Position numbers and translations under genes: made by a program | DNA from: Synanceia verrucosa | Lineage: Eukaryota; Chordata; Actinopteri; Perciformes; Synanceiidae | Reading direction: 5' to 3' | Length of the DNA stretch: 64,000 nucleotides | Assembly: GCA_029721515.1 (NCBI GenBank) | Contig: CM056551.1 | Coordinates: 29,188,437 to 29,252,436 of the forward strand | Shown: positions 1-13,700 of the stretch, one piece after another | Layout: the number at the start of each line of letters is the position of its first letter | Numbering within the stretch: position 1 is the stretch's first letter | Notes under the pieces: generated by a model | Database searches by the model: none | Told to the model about the DNA's origin: nothing | What the model saw: the letters and a program-made list of their open reading frames with translations, nothing else

Positions 1-1683
1 AGGACGACAGAGAGGAAACCGGTGATAAACCGGAACCGTTAACGATGTTTAACGTTGGTCCAGTGTCTGCAGATGTGCACATTTGATCCTGTTTAACAGA
101 GAATCAGCCGAACAGCTCGTTAATTAATCCACAACTTTACATGTTTATTTCCGTGCTGTAAGAAGCTGTTGAGTTTCTTTACTGAGGCTGCTTCTCCAGT
201 TCATTTATAACAAAGAAAATGATTAAACATGAATGTAGTGATCATAACCACTGCAAACGGACCATTACATTCATACTATTTCATTTACATGAGGTACATT
301 TTATCTCACAGGGAAATATTCTTCTGTACAGCTTTAGTTGTTTACAGATAATATTAATAATTCAATGTATCATTAACAAATAAATGATGATGTAAACTAT
401 CCAGCAGTGTGTAAAATAATTAAAATCAGCTTCTCCAGCTGTAACATTAAAGTGATGAACACATGAATGCATCAATAAGTATAATAGAATAATGTAATAT
501 GCACTATTCTGCATAATGACTGTATTTACTTTTGTTACTTGTCAGTGCATTTTACATTTAAATCACTTTCTGAATGGAGTTTTTTTTTTTACTCAAAGTT
601 TTTGTATTTATAAGTACAGTTTACTCTTGATTTTATTTGTTTATTTGTTGTCTATTTTATGTTTCTGCTTCTCATTTTGCTTTTAGGCAATAATACACAT
701 TTGAGAATCACTATATTTTATGATAGCTGCTTGTTGTAACTTGTCTATAATGATGAATGAAACTCAAACTCTGTCATAGTTAATTAACTCATAATTTAAA
801 AAAAATTCATTAACATTGCCTTTACAACCTTACAGTTATGGAGATAAAACTTACTGTAGGTGTCATAAACCCTGGATTGAATGCAGCACTATTTAAGTTT
901 GTGTACATGAGTACACAGTGATGTTTTCCTTGGGTCTGAAAGTTGGTTTGGATGGATTTTTGTTCTTTGTGCTGGAAAACTAAGCTCATTTTGAACAAAT
1001 GAATGTTACAAACAGATCCCTCATTCTATTAGCTAATTTGCCATCCTGTTTCATTTGAATAAGTACGGCTATCTAACATTTGTTAAAGAGACAGCTGTTT
1101 CTGGAGCAAATCCCCTAATTTGATCAGCTTAATTGCGATAGATTTGGTAAACATCAAGATTGAATGCAGCAACTTTGTCAGTTAGTAGAAGAATGCTTTA
1201 AAGCTAATCTAATAAAGTTGCGTAAGGGAACCATTGCAAAGCCACTTACCCTGTAAAAGGCTTGCATACCCATTAGGTAAAAATTCCCTTGGACAGGAAT
1301 AGATAGCAATTGATTGGGACTTCCTTGAAAATATGTGATCACTCCCCCTAATTTGTGATTTGCTGAAGTCATTGGGTGGTCTCCAAATGCAGCTTTTGTC
1401 ATTGGTCTCACTTGTCATTTAATCCTGGATTAGGGGGCCACTTTCTCTTCTGGAGCCTAATAAGCCTCATCAAGAAGTCAATAATGTGCTCATTTTAGCC
1501 AAGAAAAATCCTGTCCATTCCCCATTTAATGAGCCTGAAGGCTGCATGTTGTTTCACTATCTGCATTTTGCACATTTATTCATTTTTTTCACATTTAAAA
1601 TACTCCCTTTTTGTTTTCTGTCAGTGTTTATATGCTATGAATGAATGAGTGAGTGAGTGTTTTCTTGTGTTTTCTGTAACCAG
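1..1683. other. Sequence upstream of the first recovered MVB12B exon
   Basis: Mostly AT-rich with no supported coding exon. It may be MVB12B intron 1 or 5' flank. About 1040-1500 is a repeat-free block with TAAT-type motifs that looks like conserved non-coding DNA. Confidence 0.5.
1040..1500. promoter_or_regulatory. Candidate conserved non-coding element (upstream of MVB12B)
   Basis: A non-repetitive block of balanced composition with several CTAATTTG/TTAATTG-like homeodomain-type motifs and no microsatellite or transposon signature. The boundaries are approximate and conservation has not been tested. Confidence 0.3.
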
Positions 1684-1783
1684 CTTGGACATGTCTGTAG
1701 TGAGCAACCAGCAGCCTGCAGACCCCATCTCTGCAGTCGGAGTAATCGCTTCACTCACCAAGGCTCTCGATGCCTACTACGTA
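1684..1783 (+). CDS. mvb12b: MVB12B first recovered exon (candidate start at 1691)
   Basis: The acceptor is a T-rich tract ending CAG at 1681-1683 and the donor is GTGAGT at 1784. It encodes residues 1-31, including DPISAVGVIAS, equivalent to DPITGVGVVAS at the start of the human MABP domain, and ends in phase 0. The frame stays open upstream of ATG 1691 through the exon edge, so coding may continue from an earlier exon. Human MVB12B has extra N-terminal residues there. Confidence 0.85.
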
Positions 1784-4700
1784 GTGAGTATTCATTTCTT
1801 GAACACATATTTTAATTTAATATGCTTGGATTAAGCTTCTAAAGTAGCATGCATCTACTTTACTGTAAAAACCACAGACAGACTAAAAATAATTTATTTA
1901 GCATCATAAAAGGCCCAATCTGAAACCTTAATTTATTTTCACTCTCCATCACTGACTGTATATAAGAAATGGACGTAGTTGCCGTGACGTCACTTACTAG
2001 TTTGTGTGCTGCTGTTTTGAAGCACTGACTTTGGTATTTGGGTGGCTGACATCATTTTTTTTTTTTTTGCAACCAGGAGTGACATGAGTGGACATTTTTT
2101 GGTGACCTTAATGTTAAAATTGACTTTTATGAAGTGAAAACACACTTCCAGATCGGACATCGCCATAGTAACAACCTGTCAATCACAAGGTAGCCGTACC
2201 CTAAAGCATTCTCTGCTTTGGTCTATTTGACTCTAAATAGGACCATAATTTACTAGATGACCATCATGCTGTATTGAAGAAGACTTCAAACTAGAGACTG
2301 AGACCATAAACTCATGTTTACAATGTTTACTGAGGGAATAAATCCAGAGAGAAGTAGGATCAAGACAGAACCAGAGGAGTCGCCCCCTGCTGGCTGATAG
2401 ACTGAATGCAGCTTTAACACTCTTCAGTTTTGGCTTCTCTTTGCTGCTCTCCATGTAGTATCTGTAACTGATTGTATAACTCGGAGCCAGGATGTTGGCA
2501 GCCCTCCATGTTGTTTTTTTCTCTGAGCTGATAGATGACTTATTCATAGAGTTTACTTTGATGATTAGGAAGATTCCCTTCCTGACATTGTTACTGGTTT
2601 ACAGACACTCCAGAGGCAAAGATTTAATGATGTTTGGTTGATGCCCACCAGAGTCCTTTACCCCCATGTTTCCCTTACATCCCAGCACCTCACAGAGCTC
2701 CAGCAGTGGTGCTGAGGATGCAGCGGTCGCTTCAGCCTCGAAAGAGTTGGAGACGGTTAAAAGGAGTCAAACTAAACAAGCTCAAGGGCAGATCTCTCTT
2801 CCTCTGTCTTGCTTCCTTTTCAGACTTCGTCTTGCTTTCACTCTGCAGCCCGAACCCTCCCCCAGTTTCTGCCTCTTCCTGCTCCACCCTCCACACCCAG
2901 CATGCTCTGCTCTCTGGCATCAGAACGAAGCCACCAGCGGGGAAACAGTGTACACGCCACACTGTAGTGACAAACAGAGAGGAACTCCTTCAGACTTCCT
3001 CCTCTGCTGCTGCAGCGCACCAATACTTACTAACTATCTGTTAATACTAATGTAAGCAGACTCAGGAGTGAGAGCATGATCTCATGAAACGATATTCATT
3101 TATCACGATAAAAACATATATGATATATATTGTCATGTTGCCCAGCCTTAAGAAAGAATAGACTATAAGAATAGAATATATTTATTGATCCGTGGGGGAA
3201 CTTCATTTAATACTGCAGCATAAACAAATTACAATGAGAAAAAAACAAGAAAACAACAATAATGAAATAATAGAATAAGTAATAGTAGTAATAAATATTC
3301 ACTGTGTGTGCTAAAAAGAGAAAAATATTTTTTAATGTTAAATGAAATAATAATAAATACATGTGATATCATATGTAGAAAATGGATATGATTTATAAAT
3401 TGTGAAGTTTAAAAATAGACTTTGAGTAAAACTGTGAAAAATGATTAAATGAATTCTAATCATTAATGAATGACATCCCGACAGGCTCAGGTGCACTTTG
3501 TATTAGTGCTAATTAGCAATCGTTAGCATGCTAACACTGCTAAATATCATAAAAATCCTTATTGTCATTGTGAGCATGTTAGCTTGACATTAGCACTTTA
3601 CTCAAAGCCGTTAGCAGTTAGATTCCCTTTGCAAAATCAACTTTAAATAAAGAAACATAACCTTGAGGGCTAATAAAATATAAAAATAATGCTAATAAAT
3701 AGAAAGTCAAGCATAAGTCAGCTTCCAAAATATGACTCAAGTCCTCTCTGTCTGTAGTGTTCACCTGTCTTCTTTTGAGCATCACTTTCATCTGCAGACT
3801 TTAACTACAAACACAAATCTGAACGCTCGGCATCACTGTGCTAATGCAGTCTCAGGATATTATCAAGCCGTATTGATTTTTTTTCCTCCCTCATCCCTAC
3901 CAGCCTTCTTTTATAAATCCTCCTGAAAAGCGACTGCTCAGCGTACTTACCGTACTTTTTGTACGGCAGATCAAAGGGCTGATTACCTCTTTTGCTCTGT
4001 GATTCGATGCGCTCACATCCCTGAACTGGAGCAGGTTGTTCCGACACAAGAGAGCCAAGGACCAGATCAAACGTGGCTCCACTGGGATCAGGATCTGTGC
4101 CGAAGCTCCAGCAGCCACCCGACATCAAACGCCACGAGCTGCCTCACGTACGCTCGCTCTCCGTGCAACGCTTACTGCTGGGATATGAGTGTTTTTCAGA
4201 TTCACATGATTCACTCATCAACTCATTACTGAACTGTTAGTTTGTAGAAGCCTAGAACTAGTTTATGACTGGTCTTTTTGGTTTTTAAGTGATCATCAAA
4301 CAATATTTTTGGACAGAAGCATATTTGTTGCTCTTTCCAGGAGTTAGAAAAGAAGGTTGAGATCGCTGTCATGTCTGGAGCTAGTGGAAGCAGAGGGAAA
4401 CTGCTAGCCTGGTCTGAAGCAGCAAGAGGCCACATGACAAACTGAAACTGTTGTGGAGAGCCCGACCAATAAGCTGAACTCTAATCTGCTCAGTATCAAT
4501 TTTCTCCATAAGAAGCTGTAAGTTGTGTGGTTTCAACAGGCTGTAATGTTGAACTGGTGTAAAAAAAAAATATAAAAGACAAAATGACATCAATAATGTT
4601 AACAAATTATTCACAAAAAAACATGGCGACCTTAACTCCACAAACTAAGCACACAGATTTACCTCTGAGTTTAGAAAATAATTATGTATATATTAATATA

Positions 4701-7700
4701 ACTTATATCTCTCATAGGGATGTATGTAAATTGACAAAATAATAGACGCCTTCAAAATAAAATCAGTGCTCAGCTATTTTGCATGCAGGATGCAGATTTA
4801 TTGATGTTTAATTCCTGCTTTTGACCAGATGTGGCCCAGGTCTGGTCTAAAATCATTTACACACAAATATGCAACTTGAAAATGTGAAATATTTGTCTGC
4901 AAATATCACATATTTACCTCTGCCAAGGAGGTTATGTTTTCACCAGGGTGGTTTTATTTGTTGTTGTTGTGGACGGATTTTGACGAAATTTTCAGGGTTG
5001 GTCAGAAGTGGCCTAACTTAAAACTGATTAATTTTTGGTGGTGATCAGATCCGATTCAACGTCACCACCGAAAATGAATCAGTCTTAAGTTAGGCCACTT
5101 CTGACCAACCCTGAAAATTTCGTCAAAAACCATCTATAACTTTTTGGCTTACTTTGCAAACCGACAAACCAACAAATAGAGATGCACCGATCCGATACTG
5201 GGATCGGATATCTGATGAATGAGGACGATCCAGCATACCATCAAGTCACTTCAGTTCTGTTTGCAACGCCGGTTTCGTCATCACGCAGAGTAGGGCTGTG
5301 CAATGAACCTAATTTTGCAAATCTGCTCCCCCCACCGCAATCCCACTACTCTCACTGATCACCACAACCCCGCCGATCACTCCTTGTCCTCTGTCATAAA
5401 ATGTGTCCAAACTGTGGACACAGTGTTCATCTTAACAAGATTAGTGTCTATTGTTGAATCAAATCAAGTCAACAGAGCAGCGTAAACAACTATGGACAGT
5501 ACTACATAAGAGGGGTGTGTCTGCTATAAGCACTGACTATTGAAACTGAACTCTGACTGTTTATGCAATGCTTCTGTCTTTAACTACTGTCTATTATGTC
5601 TTTATATATTCACTTTAATCAGGAGAAGCACTGAAACCTCCAAATAATTCAGAACTATAATAAAAAAGTTCTGTTTCTGCGTCTAGCTTTAAAAACAGGA
5701 TGTTACTAATATTACTGTTTATATTTCATATCAAACACCATATGCAGTGTTGTTTTTTGACACAGAGAAATGATGAAGAAATGCATTGTGTAACTCAAAA
5801 ATAATCCTTTGGATAATGGTGATGTAAATATTGACCAAAATAATGGTGATAATGATTTTTTCCATAATGGAGCAGCCCTAATGCAGAGCACACAGCAGCT
5901 AGTGATAAGCAAACACACAGCAACATGCTATATTTGATATTACATTTGAAAATATCTGTTTGCAGTGCACTTTACATGGAAGTGTTATTGATTTCTTTTT
6001 GCTGCTCATGTACACTTTGTTATTTGTTCATAAATAAATTAAGTACATTTATATCTTTTTTTAACAAAGCTAAATGTTTATGTCTAGCCTGATGCCTTCA
6101 CTCACATGGTAAGGTATACAGTTCATTCATTCATCAGTGGTATTGCTCAGTCCAGGTATCGTATTGGGATTGGATTGGAAAAAACTGGATCGGTGCATCT
6201 CTACCAACAAACATCAAAGCCTGGTGAAAACATAACCTCCTTGGCGGCGGGGGTAACTTTAAATAAAAAAGTGACCCTGCACTCTCTGAGTGCTTTTCTA
6301 GTTATGTTAAGTGACTTTACTGTGAAAAGTAAGAATGGAAGGAGAGGATCTGGTCTGCACCGTCTTTGTCAAGGTTGAACTGAGCAATAAAGTTTGTGTT
6401 GTTTCATAAATATAAACCCGTTCAGCATAGTGAGATTAGATGAAGTTTTTATTCACATAAAAATTATGTTGCTTTATTATATTACAGTCATGTTCTGTGT
6501 GAAAATAGTGATGGCAAAAGTATTGATGTGTGATTTAATTTAATTTAGAAAAGGCTAAACTCCAAACTACTCTGCAGCTCACTGTTTAACATCCTCCGTA
6601 TGTCGTTAGACGGTTGCTCATCAGTCCCTTAAAAAACACAGTTTTTGGTGCTATATTTTATTTTTGTGAGGATTAAACAAATTATTGTGTGAGCTGGAGA
6701 GAGCCGAGTTCCTCGTTCTTCCGAACTAATCAAAGTAAAAGTCAAACCATCACTGAAAGTAGCTTCTTATTGCTCTTCTTTACAGTCAGTTTATCTGTTT
6801 CCAGTTGAGAGGAAGGATCCAAAACATTTGTCTTTTTTCAGTTGTTTCAGCTCTTTGAAGGGCCTGGTTTGTTTCTCCACCTGCTTTCTCTCCCCAGAGG
6901 TTTCTGATTTTACGCCTTTTTATATCTTTTTATTCACAGCTGTGGCTGTTGGTCGTAACTCGCTGGTGGTGTCTGTCTCCAGAGATCCTTCACAGGAGCG
7001 CTCAGCACCCCCTAAAGACTTGTTTCCTAGGTGGGCTTTTAGATCAGCGTGCGCCTCAGATTTTAGGAAGTGGCAGTTGAATCTGTCATTGCATTTTAAA
7101 TCAAATGACGCAGCCGCAATTTCAACATCAGAGCCCTGATGTTTCTTATCAGACGTGTGGTGATGGACTTGGAAGTATCAGAGAGGAGCCGTCGCCTCTT
7201 TACACATGCCTCCTCCTCCTCCTCCTCTTTGGCGTTTCACATTCAGGCGGCGTCGCATCCGGCGGGCGGCCGTGGCAGGATGATGCCTGAGGTGCCTCCG
7301 AGGAGGACCGTGCCCTCGTTACTCCTCAGCTTGACTTTGGGTTTCACAAAGCGAGCCCTTTGTTTACGCTGACAGGAAGCGCTGGCTACTGACCTGGAAA
7401 AAGTGGCCGAGACGGGTTGTCTTGTAAGGAAGAAGGAGGCCGGTGATGTATCGGCTCCTTCTGGGACCTTTCATGGAGCTGCTGGTGGAGACACCCTGCC
7501 ATCCCTCTCCTCCCTCTCACCCACTATCTATCTCTGTTCCCCTCTCCAGTCTGCACTCTCATCCCAGCTAGTCACTGCTGGTTTTTCATGAATCCTCCCC
7601 CCTCCACAGTCACCGGGGTCATTCATCATTATTGTCAAGGGGGGGTAATGTGTGTGGGTGGGTGCAGAGATCTATGACTTCTTCATTTGAATGAACCTCA

Positions 7701-10700
7701 TTAGATTGACTCCTCTTTGTAAAGGATCCCTTTAGAAAGTAAGCCTGGCAGTTATTTAGGTGATTCTCACATGACGCCCAATGGAACATGACGCCTCGGC
7801 CGAGCGTGTTTGCTGCAACGCTGCAAGTCTGCAGGCTGTTTTGTCTCTTCAGTCTGCCCTGCATACCTACATTTACATAGCAATGTGGTGTTGGACCTTG
7901 AGTTTGACTGTCAATACGATGCAATCTGTTTTTTTTTTTTTTTGTTTTTTGTTTTTTTTTTTACACGTCATTTACATCTATGAATGAGCCTCACTGTGCA
8001 AGGACGGGCTGTTCAGGTCTTTGGATTTTGACTTATTTAGGCACTTTAAATCCTCAGTGATTTATTCTTAGAAGAGTTGTCTCATTAAATCAGAGAGAGA
8101 ATCCACACGGGGAGCAGAGCAGTAAAACTATTTAAGGTGCATGTGCAGTTTACCTGTGTGTAGGTTTTTAAAATACCACATTGAATATAATCCCTGCTTT
8201 CCCACAGAAGCACACTGAAGTTTGGTTTCCTTATTAGAGCAGACTGTTGTCAGGGCGTCTTTAATCAGCCCGGTCCCGAGGGATGATATTTTTAGCCACC
8301 TTTTTTGGAGGCTAAGACTCCTTTACCCACGCAGAGCACTAATGAGATGGAGCGCTAGTGTAGGCAAGCGTTAATTAAGGCTAGTATGCAAGGGAAGAGG
8401 CAGGAGCAACACGCTCATGGCATACATACATTAACTTTATCCCACCTCCTGCATGTTTTTCTCCTTCTCCCTGTTTTTCTTTCTTTCACATAGGTTGCAC
8501 AAACAACAGATGGCTCTGACGCCGACCTGTGGAAGGACGGCTTATTCAAATCCAAGGTCACTCGCTACCTCTGTTTCACCAGAAAAACTGTAAGTGTGAA
8601 CGTAAACTTCTCCCTTTCCCCTACGCATTCTGCACCAACACCTCATCTGCACCGCCTTCACTCTTTTTTTAATTTTTTAATTTTCCAGCAGTTATTAGAA
8701 TATCTTAATGCTCTTTGATCAGCGAGAGGCCCAGAGTTGGCAGTGCAGTTTTGAACTTTTACATATAATGGATCTGCATGCATATTCCAGATGAATAATA
8801 CCTCGGTGAGATATTTTTCATGTTGTACGTCCTCCTGAGGATAATTTATTATTTATTCATGAAATAACAATGAGCTGTATTTTAACTATTCCAATTTATT
8901 CAATCAGCAGCGTCCCTGTAGAGAAAACAGTGAAAGCTGATGCACGTAAAAATAGTTTTATTTAAGAAATTGCTCCACAGAAGGCAGTTTCAGCTGGCTT
9001 GTGCTATTTATATATATATATGTATATCCACACACAGGATATGTATGTGGAGCCCTCTAATTGACTCTTCTGTGGCTGAAATGATCTTTGAATGTTTCTC
9101 GTAGTGCACTTGGGTCATTTTTGGACTTGTCTCCTGCCTGCAGCCTGCAGCTGATGTGCTGTTGCATGGCTGTCAGCTGCTCTGTGGCCATAAATACACC
9201 TACCTACCCAGCTACCTATCTGTCTAACCTCAGCTCACTCTGCACAGCTTGCCATTGGCTGTCTCCTCATTTGTGTCCACGGCTTGCAGACGGTATAAAC
9301 AAAACCTGCATTTTTGTTATCATTTTGCATCAGCTCAATCTTAGGACTTAATCAACTTTTTATTCAGAGTGTCCTCTAAAAGCCAGACGACTTGGCAGCG
9401 GCTGCGTCGTGCCTGAGCTCAATCTGGTCCTCAGTTTAGTATATAGCATACAAATAGCCTCGCTCTGGTTCCTGTGTATTATCTTAAAATGTGTGTCCGC
9501 ATTGTTTTAAGGACTTTGACACAAATAAAACATGACAGAGCCATCAACAAAGGCCATTTTGTCTGCCACTCAATGGGGCTCCCCCTGTAATTGTCTATGA
9601 CAAAAACAGATTCTGTAAAATTAGCCCCAGAATTACGTGGGTGGAAGTAAATAGTTTGTGATTTATCATACTCTGGGTCGGAGGTAGAAAGCCTCTTTTG
9701 TCAGGCCCTGATGGAAGAAATCTCTCCAGCAAAAAGAGGGGGAAAACACCAAAAAAAGGCTCCATGCATAGTAATAGTGCTCATCCATATTCCTCCTTAA
9801 GTCGGTATAAAAACTATGAATAAAAAATGGCTCTAATGGTAATGACTGTCGGGCAACAGGAGCAGTGAAATCCAGCCTTTTCGGACGCATCAAGTCACGC
9901 CTGGCTCGCCCCACTCTCTACCGCCGCTGTGTATTATTGCAATTTATTATGGCAAAAAATGAAAATGTAATGGGAGGCAGGGAAGAGTCATGCTTGAAAA
10001 TGTCAACTACACAGTCCCTGATTGTTTTTAACCAGTCCCGTTCTGTTGATTAGACCGCCTGCTCTGTCTCCCATCATCCCACAGTTTCTCGCCAGAAGGT
10101 TGAGAATGATTACTAGTTCACAGATGCATTCTCTCACCGCCGAAAAAAAAGCTATTAGAGAGTAATTACTTCAGCTATTTTGTCAACCCTTCTCTTTAGA
10201 GACTTCCCGAGCTTTTAGTAAATCATCGACTCTATTATCTGTAACATTTTCTCTCCAGAGCCTTCCAAAAGGAAAAGACTAACCTTTTCTTTTTCTTGCT
10301 CTCTGTCCTGACTTTAAAAATTTGCATACATGACTTTCCTCTCTCTGTTTTTTTTAGGGGGCTGACATCGTGGAGGACGTGAAGCTGATCGACATTAAGG
10401 ATGCGCTGCCAGAGGGCTTCACACCTGTGGAGGAAACGCTGGACACCAGTGAGTAACCAGCGCTGGCTGGCGCCCCTCCTCTTCCTGTTTGCTCTCCGAC
10501 CAGCTCATGGAGGTCCTCAGGGGCAGCTTTGCTTGAGATAGTGAATGTTTTATGGGTGCAGGTTAGCTTAATTTATGGCAGACTGTGGGAATAAAATAAA
10601 CATTTTGCCCTGGAGGTACAAGAGAAGAGAATCATGAGTCATTGTTTATCTCAGCTGGAGCTGTGCTTTTCTTTATGAGGGGCTTATTTATTTATGTATT

Positions 10701-13700
10701 TATTTGGGGAGAGGACGAGTGGATGGGGGTTATCTAATATTAATGAAATGCATTCCCCAATGCTTTAGTGCTTTTTGAGTGCTATGTATTTCCCCCTCAC
10801 TATCCATGCCTTGGAAATGTAATAATATTTTGGTGTGGGGGAGTGAGGACAGCTTGTTTATTATTTTTATTATCATTGCATTTACGCTGCACTTTCTGGT
10901 GTTGCAGGGGAAATAAATGAGCGAGGCACAGATGCAATATAAGAAAGCATGGCAATGATTTTTTTTGCCAGAATGAAGAAAAGAGATTATGTTTTGTTTG
11001 GCTATGGTGTAATTTAATGTTTTATTACTTTATGTGAATCCATGTTTAATGTATACATGTGACATTATGTATGAGTTCCTGAGCATCTAGTTTAAATCCC
11101 TGTTGCGCACTAAAGCTGATGGAGGATTCACTTGCTTCTGTCATTTCACCTACTAAAATGATAAAAATTATAATAAGGCGTGTGGATATTGTGGCTTTGT
11201 GCTGTCCGGTTATTTCCCTTTGAGCACAGCGAGAAGCTGATATTAGCTCATCTCTTATTCGGAGACTAAATAGCATAGCACAAGTGGGATTTAGAAGCAT
11301 ATATATTTCTCCTCCAGGTTCAAAATGTCTATAGACATTCATTTTTTCCTCATGTGTGACTCATCAGAGGAAACTGCCATGAGGAAGAGGAGGCTCTGTG
11401 TGAAAACCAGCCCTCGTGCTGCTGCCATGACGGCTCTTTATGACATCCAGATCACCTCCAAGTCCAAGTACCACCTTGTTAACTACACCTGTGTAGGGTG
11501 AGCACCGGAAACTGAGACACTCAGGATGTTTCCTGTCGTCTGTCAGTCGTCATCCATACATGATGCTAATTGAAATGCTTTTACTGGCTGTTAGAAGTGA
11601 AACGCTCTGTCATCTTCACACAGTGAGATCAACAGTATGGGGATATGGTGCCAGATGGGAGATGTTCCTCAGGAAGCGTCCAGTCCAGCTAACAGTGACG
11701 CTAAAGTCAACACAGCAAGGTAACGGTGAAGTTTCCCCTCTCGCTTTTACTTCTTCTTTTCATTTCGCACCACAATGAAGACACAAGCAATTGATCACTC
11801 CGGGGCAATCTGCTGTAAAAGGTTGTTCGCCGGACAACGAGGTAGCGAGGGTGAACCGGAGCGACAGGCTAACTAGACAGGATCCCCTGAACAGGAACAG
11901 GAGTTCAATGAGGGCTAAACTGCTGCTATTTGTGGGTCGTCCCGGGAGGCGGAGGCAGGTCGGTGACAGGAGCGTAGCTCAGTGCAGACAAAGAGGAGGA
12001 GATGTAGCCCGGAGAGCGAGCGACAGCTGCAGAGGAAGGGAGGAGAGCGCCCACATCTCCGCCATGCTGGATTGTGCGTTCCTCTCCTCCTCTTCCTCGG
12101 CCTCGGGCCTCCCAGCGACTCTTTGTACTGCGTCCAGATCAAACAGCTCAATTATTCATCGCAAAGAAGAACTGGGGATTTCCACAGCAAATTGTAAATA
12201 AACAATCAAGGCTACTTCAGGGTGGAGGCTTGGCATTGCTTTAAGTGCCGTGCCATGCCGTCCTGTGCCAGGCTGAGTAAAAACCACTTAAAAGCCACAA
12301 ACAGGAGCCAGCAGCATCCATAGCCGAGCTTCTGTTTGCCACTGAATGAAATCTAAGCAGTTCAGTTTTGTGAATTGTCCATATTTTGGAAATCGTCGGT
12401 CAGTCGTCTTTGATGCATCGAAGCGACGGCGGGCTCGACCGTTACCGGTAATCCGTTGCTCTTTTGAAGCCTACTTTCAAGTCGGCGAGGCTCAGAGGTT
12501 GGAATAAATTGCACCTCGAAGCGACTCGCAGCCCCCTCCTGATGCCTGCTGAGATCACAGGCTGCTGTTTTTGTGTTAACATTAAAATTCACTCCACAGT
12601 CAGAGAGTCTTCTTTTCACACTATTTCCATCCATAATGCACTGACACATAAGGACGGGACTGTGGGCAATTTCGACAACGGCGCTCCTCTGACTATTTAT
12701 CTGGCATCCTCTCTGTGTAGTTACATGCACTTTAGACAAGCATACATACAGCTATAAATATTTCTGTGGTTTCTTTGAAGCCACAGATTAGATAGTTTGA
12801 CACGGTGATTTATAAACATCTCCTCAACACTCACTGATTGCTTAAGTAAGTGCAGCGCTGCAGCGTAACTGTCTGTGCAGCATCACCGCTCTATACTTTA
12901 TTCATATTCAGCAAGAGAAAATTCTCTCCTCCATGCCTCCTTCAGGCTATCTATAACAACTTTATGGCCTTTGGAGAATAGCACCTCTTAAATTTAAGTG
13001 CTCTTTACAGTCGGTGGAAAAGATGTTTTAAATACAGTCAATAATGTGTAAATTTTTAATGACCCTTATAATTTTGAAAGCTGCCGTGATCCCTCTCAAA
13101 TGTTAAGTTGCCTGAGGCAGCGAGAGCTTGTTAGACTTGTGTACAAACCTGCACCACAAATCAGGTTTTCTTTTCTTTTTTTTTTCCACTGCTCACTAAC
13201 TGCAGGGTGTTGCATCATGATGGGATGCATCAAGGCTAAGGTGTTGTGTTTGAATTGTTTTGGTTGTATTGTTTTGTCAGCTGAAAGCAGGGGGCACCGC
13301 TTGAAAAGTTTTCCAAAACTTTGCCTTATTTTCCTGAGAAAAATAAAGATAAGGGTTTCTTTCCTTTCTGATTCGATACCAAATATATTCAGGCTGACGT
13401 TGGTGATACTTAATGCAACTGAAATGGAAAATCTAAATAATAATGTCTTTAAAATTGTAGCTTCGTAACAAATACAATATGTCGAACTGCTCATTCTTTA
13501 TTTTATTTTATTTTTATTTTATTTATTTTTACAACAATCAACATGAGACAGAAAATAAATACAATATATATGTATGTGCATATACATAAATAAATTCAGA
13601 CATTAAAACAAGAGTAACTTAAGCTCATTCTTATTTTTTAAGAATTAGCATACAAGAAAACAAAAAAAAGTGAAAGTTGCATGTTAATTGACGGCTCCTG

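Larger units (their letters stand above)
4917..6250. mobile_element. Foldback/MITE-like element interrupted by nested hAT insertions
   Basis: Terminal inverted repeats at 4917-4946 and 6221-6250 match at 28 of 30 positions (core GCCAAGGAGGTTATGTTTTC). Internally there is a long palindrome at about 4975-5130. Without the nested insertion (5177-6203 plus one duplication) the element is about 300 bp. No transposase frame is present. No clear target-site duplication was found for this outer layer. Confidence 0.75.
1784..8493 (+). other. MVB12B intron after first recovered exon
   Basis: This 6.7-kb intron holds the main transposon load of the gene: dispersed repeats at about 1.95-2.46, 3.1-3.26 and 3.47-3.64 kb, and the nested elements at 4917-6250. 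Its 3' half is repeat-poor, with a candidate non-coding element near 8250-8440. The open frames around 2634-3055 show no recognisable protein. Confidence 0.7.

Noticed and set aside
2634..3055. Overlapping plus-strand frames of about 130 codons in the first recovered MVB12B intron
   Set aside because: No homology recognised, frames open in parallel, and no convincing splice or start context.
5289..5890. Possible transposase remnant inside the nested hAT elements
   Set aside because: The interior has no frame with recognisable hAT dimerisation or catalytic motifs; elements look non-autonomous.
11791..12201. 136-codon frame in the CpG-rich intronic patch
   Set aside because: Arg/Ser-rich composition follows from CpG-rich DNA and no domain is visible; kept only as a possible CpG island.
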